In this document: positions 60,899-64,000 of the stretch, in pieces
How positions within the stretch are numbered: position 1 is the stretch's first letter
Layout: each line of letters starts with the position of its first letter
Assembly (NCBI GenBank): GCA_947475165.1
Contig: CANJLD010000001.1
Location: 124,001 to 188,000, forward strand
Reading direction: 5' to 3'
DNA from: Bacteroidota bacterium
GTDB taxonomy: Bacteria > Bacteroidota > Bacteroidia > Chitinophagales > LD1
Length of the DNA stretch: 64,000 nucleotides
Notes under the pieces: generated by a model
What the model was told of the DNA's origin: nothing
Database searches by the model: none
What the model saw: the letters and a program-made list of their open reading frames with translations, nothing else
Made by a program: the position numbers and the translations under genes

Positions 60899-62440
60899 AT
60901 GACTGAAAAAATTCTGATTATAGATTTTGGTTCGCAATACACTCAGTTAATTGCGCGTAGAGTAAGAGAGTGTGAAGTTTACTGTGAAATTGTTCCCTAC
61001 AACAAACTACCCGAACTTACTAAAGACATTAAAGGAATTATCCTCTCCGGTTCTCCTGCCAGCGTGCGCGACCCTGAAGCACCTAAAGTGGATATTGAAA
61101 AATTGTTGGCATTCCGTCCGGTGCTTGGCGTTTGTTATGGCGCGCAATTAATGGCGCAAACCTTTGGAGGCTCTGTAGAAAAAAGCAATACGCGCGAGTA
61201 TGGACGAGCACATTTGCAGATAAAAGATACGGCTGATGTATTGTTGCAAAACGTGACCGACAATTGCCAAGTATGGATGAGTCATGGTGATTCGATTAAA
61301 AGCATTGGCGATAAATTTGAATTGATTGCCGGGAGCGATTCGATTGATGTGGCTGCTTTCCGTGCTAAAAAAAATACGTTTGCCAATCCGGTGTATGCGT
61401 TACAGTTTCATCCCGAAGTTTATCATTCTACCGAAGGGCATAAGATTCTTTCCAACTTCTTGTTTGATGTTTGTGGCTGCTCGCACAAATGGACTGCTGC
61501 AAGTTTTGTAGAAGAAACCATTAAGAGTTTGAAGAAACAGATTGGTAATGAAAAAGTAATTCTCGGTTTAAGTGGTGGTGTTGATTCATCGGTTGCTGCC
61601 TTGCTTTTGGAAGAAGCTATTGGCGATAACCTGCTCTGCATTTTTGTTGACAACGGTTTGTTGCGCAAAGATGAGTATGAAACTGTAATGAGTAAGTATG
61701 TAGAGATGGGATTGAATGTGCAGGGGGTGCGTGCCGGTAACCGGTTTTTAAATCAACTTGCCGGAGTAAGCGACCCTGAACAGAAGCGAAAAATTATCGG
61801 ACGCGTGTTTATTGAAGTGTTTGAGCATGAAGCCCATAAGCATCCCGAAGTAAAATGGCTGGCACAGGGAACTATCTATCCGGATGTTATTGAGAGTGTT
61901 TCTGTTGGTGGTCCATCAATGACTATCAAATCTCACCACAACGTTGGTGGTTTGCCTGATATTTTAAAACTGAAAATTGTTGAGCCTCTTCGTAATTTAT
62001 TTAAAGATGAAGTGCGTAAAGCAGGAAAGGAACTTGGATTAGTGCCGGAGATTCTTTTTCGTCATCCGTTCCCTGGTCCCGGTTTAGCGGTGCGTATTCT
62101 TGGAGATATTACACCAGAGAAAGTGCGTATACTTCAAGAGGCTGACCATATTTATATTGAGAATTTAAAGAAGTATAATTTATATAACGAAGTGTGGCAG
62201 GCCGGTGCCATTCTTACACCACTTAAAACTGTTGGTGTAATGGGCGATGAAAGAACTTATGAGCATGTAGTAGCTTTGCGCGCAGTAAATTCTACCGATG
62301 GTATGACAGCGGATTGGAGTCATTTACCTTATGAGTTTCTCGCTAAAACTTCTAATGAAATTATTAACCAAGTTAAAGGAGTGAATAGAGTGGTGTATGA
62401 TATTTCGAGTAAACCACCGGCAACTATTGAGTGGGAATAG
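60899..62440 (+). CDS. guaA: GMP synthase (glutamine-hydrolysing)
   Basis: 513 residues, full length. Glutaminase domain with C79 in GVCYGAQ, H171 and E173 in FHPEVYH; ATP-pyrophosphatase P-loop SGGVDS (225-230); C-terminal dimerisation domain with [13 protein letters not shown] end. Converts XMP to GMP. A short TCCCCT/AGGGGA hairpin repeat (62453-62466) follows, then the next gene 38 nt downstream. Confidence 0.98.
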   Translation: MTEKILIIDFGSQYTQLIARRVRECEVYCEIVPYNKLPELTKDIKGIILSGSPASVRDPEAPKVDIEKLLAFRPVLGVCYGAQLMAQTFGGSVEKSNTREYGRAHLQIKDTADVLLQNVTDNCQVWMSHGDSIKSIGDKFELIAGSDSIDVAAFRAKKNTFANPVYALQFHPEVYHSTEGHKILSNFLFDVCGCSHKWTAASFVEETIKSLKKQIGNEKVILGLSGGVDSSVAALLLEEAIGDNLLCIFVDNGLLRKDEYETVMSKYVEMGLNVQGVRAGNRFLNQLAGVSDPEQKRKIIGRVFIEVFEHEAHKHPEVKWLAQGTIYPDVIESVSVGGPSMTIKSHHNVGGLPDILKLKIVEPLRNLFKDEVRKAGKELGLVPEILFRHPFPGPGLAVRILGDITPEKVRILQEADHIYIENLKKYNLYNEVWQAGAILTPLKTVGVMGDERTYEHVVALRAVNSTDGMTADWSHLPYEFLAKTSNEIINQVKGVNRVVYDISSKPPATIEWE

Positions 62441-62452
62441 AACACCACTAAA

Positions 62453-62466
62453 TCCCCTAAAGGGGA
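62453..62466. repeat. Short TCCCCT-AGGGGA palindrome
   Basis: 6-bp arms with two-base loop between guaA and the next gene. Similar short palindromes are often seen between genes in Bacteroidota genomes. Confidence 0.45.
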
Positions 62467-62478
62467 CTTGAATACAAA

Positions 62479-63723
62479 ATGAAACTTCTTCAATCTTCAA
62501 TTTTCAATTTTCAATCTTCAATCAGGATTTTTGCTTCTGTTGTCTGTTGTCTATCGTGTGTTGTCTCTTCAGCACAAACTGATTCCATTTTCCGCATTGG
62601 TTTAATTCTTCCTTTTCAGGCAAGCAGTACCGTAGATAGATTAGAAGCCTACTCGAACGCGCACGATTTATTTACAGCGCACAAAATTCATTTGAATGAA
62701 GATGCTGTTACTTCGCTCGATTTTTATCAGGGCGTTTTAGAAGCACTAAGCGAATCGAAGGACAGTGTTAAAATTGAATTAAGCATTTATGATAACTGGA
62801 ACAGCGATTCTGTTACTGCAGAGATTCTCAAGAATCCGGAACTAAAAAAACTACACGTCATTATAGGTAGTGTTTCTACTTCATCAGCCAAGTTGGTGGC
62901 CGATTACTGCAAGCAGAATAAAATCGTAAACATTCAACCTTTTACGCCTTCCAAAAGTTTAACTGTAGAAAATCCTTACCACTTGAAGCTTGCACCTACT
63001 ATCGATGCCCATGCCGATGCCATGTTCAATTCCATAGTTGATTCATTTCCTGCTGCCAACATTATTATTTACACACCTGATGCAGAAAAAAGTTTAAGTG
63101 TAGCTAAACGTTTCGATTCGCTTTTCTGCACTTACAATAAAACTGCTGTTCAAAAATTTACCGTTGCTTTTCTAAATACTAAAGACATGCTGCTGAACGG
63201 AAAGAAAACCACTGCGGTTGAGCAATTGAAAACAGATAAGCAAAACATCCTAATCATCACTTCTTTCGATGAATCGTTTGTAAATGGAAATCTGCGTTTA
63301 CTGCACGAACAATTAGCGAAAGATTCTACCATTGTTGTTTACGGAATGCCTACCTGGCTAAACGGAGATATTCTTCGACTGGATTATGTAAACGATTTTA
63401 ATACGAGAATCTCCGATGCGTTTAATCCTGATTCACCACATTCCGAAACAATTGTGTTTAATCATTTCTACACCGATAATTTTGGTACAGAGCCAAGCCG
63501 TTATTCTTATTTAGGATTTGATGTAATGAATTTTGTGTTCTACAATTTAAAGAATTACGGAAACGATTTCCTCAATTCTATTGCCACACAACATTACACC
63601 GGTGCGGTTTACAAATTCGATATTGCAAAAAACACTAAAGACAAAGCTACGCTGAACTACTATGAGAACCGCGCAGTAAATGTTTTTATGGTAGAAAATT
63701 ATTTGCTGAAGCGCGTTTATTGA
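62479..63723 (+). CDS. Periplasmic binding-protein-like (type 1 fold) protein, exported
   Basis: 414 residues. After a leader come elements of a type 1 periplasmic-binding fold (FRIGLILPFQ; LHVIIGSVSTSSAKLVADYC; NIQPFTPS; IIIYTPD; SRYSYLGFDVMNFV). In Bacteroidota a LysM plus binding-fold protein often follows guaA; here the LysM part is missing. The leader is encoded by two heptanucleotide arrays (62487-62521 and 62536-62570) yet still looks like a working signal peptide (ending SSAQ). Ligand unknown. Confidence 0.8.
   Translation: MKLLQSSIFNFQSSIRIFASVVCCLSCVVSSAQTDSIFRIGLILPFQASSTVDRLEAYSNAHDLFTAHKIHLNEDAVTSLDFYQGVLEALSESKDSVKIELSIYDNWNSDSVTAEILKNPELKKLHVIIGSVSTSSAKLVADYCKQNKIVNIQPFTPSKSLTVENPYHLKLAPTIDAHADAMFNSIVDSFPAANIIIYTPDAEKSLSVAKRFDSLFCTYNKTAVQKFTVAFLNTKDMLLNGKKTTAVEQLKTDKQNILIITSFDESFVNGNLRLLHEQLAKDSTIVVYGMPTWLNGDILRLDYVNDFNTRISDAFNPDSPHSETIVFNHFYTDNFGTEPSRYSYLGFDVMNFVFYNLKNYGNDFLNSIATQHYTGAVYKFDIAKNTKDKATLNYYENRAVNVFMVENYLLKRVY
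62487..62570. repeat. Two heptanucleotide arrays encoding a signal peptide
   Basis: TCTTCAA, TCTTCAA, TTTTCAA, TTTTCAA, TCTTCAA at 62487-62521; then TCTGTTG, TCTGTTG, TCTATCG, TGTGTTG, TCTCTTC at 62536-62570. Both lie within the first 31 codons of the gene at 62479. Confidence 0.85.
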
Positions 63724-63726
63724 AAA

Positions 63727-64000
63727 ATGAATACTTATCCGCATATCGTTATTTCGCAGGAGATGATTGACGAAGCGAAACGTTTGATTCCGCAAACAAA
63801 AGTAGAGCGCACCGTTGCTTCTAAAATTGATACACTCACCGGACATTTAGGAGAATTTGTTTTCGCCCAGTTTATGTTTAACGACTGGCGAAAAAATTTT
63901 GTAGGCAAAAACAAAGGCGAAAGCGATTTTGGCGATTTTGAAATTAAAACTTCGGCTTTCCCTTTCAACGAAAAATTAAACCTGCTGGTGCGTGAAGATT
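63727..64000 (+). CDS. Possible PD-(D/E)xK-type nuclease, 3' truncated by the window edge
   Basis: An open frame starts at ATG 63727, 3 nt after the preceding stop, and runs off the window: MNTYPHIVISQEMIDEAKRL, then HLGEFVFAQFMF and ESDFGDFEIKTSAF. The acidic residue followed by EIK after a beta-like stretch resembles the catalytic core of restriction-endonuclease-like folds (D...ExK). 91 codons are visible. Too little is seen to name a family. Confidence 0.55.
   Translation, partial: MNTYPHIVISQEMIDEAKRLIPQTKVERTVASKIDTLTGHLGEFVFAQFMFNDWRKNFVGKNKGESDFGDFEIKTSAFPFNEKLNLLVRED

Overview
The window is a Bacteroidota chromosome segment of roughly 40% GC, most like Chitinophagales/Sphingobacteriales-type bacteria. 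Evidence for this: five predicted type IX secretion (T9SS) cargo proteins with type A or type B C-terminal sorting domains, a PorP/SprF-family outer-membrane protein next to a giant PKD-repeat protein, a TonB receptor with a carboxypeptidase-like N-domain, a DUF3822-rsmD-coaD gene string, promoters resembling the Bacteroidota TAnnTTTG -7 box, and no Shine-Dalgarno signals. Gene density is high. I see no insertion sequence, prophage, CRISPR array or rRNA operon; there is one tRNA.

Layout. 1-6.4 kb: tail of a gliding-type adhesin, a repeat-rich gap, and a 1647-residue M43 metalloprotease with SprB repeats. 6.5-14.7 kb: an acyltransferase E2, an LptF/G-PAP2-ArnT-like envelope operon and a TonB receptor. 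14.7-23.9 kb: a PTPLA/HACD-like dehydratase, an EGF-domain lipoprotein, a frameshifted PhoD-like phosphatase, secreted lamin-tail and nuclease proteins, DUF4159, rsmE and a small orphan gene. 24.3-31.3 kb: SprF-like and SprB-like pair. 31.4-36.1 kb: NlpC/P60, Sir2, menC, menE, then a hairpin cluster and a frameshifted paralog of the small orphan gene. 36-44 kb: pyruvate carboxylase, lipA facing lipB, and a DUF3822-rsmD-coaD-hypothetical-lipB string. 44-52 kb: thioesterase, MATE, ftsE, then two glycosyltransferases, recQ and an unknown gene on the minus strand. 52.5-58.7 kb: a compact operon of ketoacyl synthases, ACP, dehydratase, LolA, deacetylase and GT2-DUF2062, resembling part of a flexirubin/aryl-polyene cluster. 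58.7-64 kb: phosphatase, thiamine-binding protein, tRNA(CAU), WG-repeat protein, guaA, a binding protein and a truncated nuclease-like ORF.

The strongest unexplained signals are not single genes. (1) The palindrome ACCGGT occurs about 115 times by my hand count, near tenfold above expectation, in all frames and between genes. (2) At least a dozen arrays of heptanucleotide words lie between genes and also inside them, writing linkers, signal peptides and C-termini. (3) An ~89-bp palindromic element sits in frame within menE, with a second copy 1.2 kb away. (4) Hairpins with equal 11-nt loops are symmetrically arranged downstream of menE. (5) Several genes carry a -7-like box ending 3-6 nt before the start codon, implying nearly leaderless mRNAs. 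All positions and counts were read by eye.
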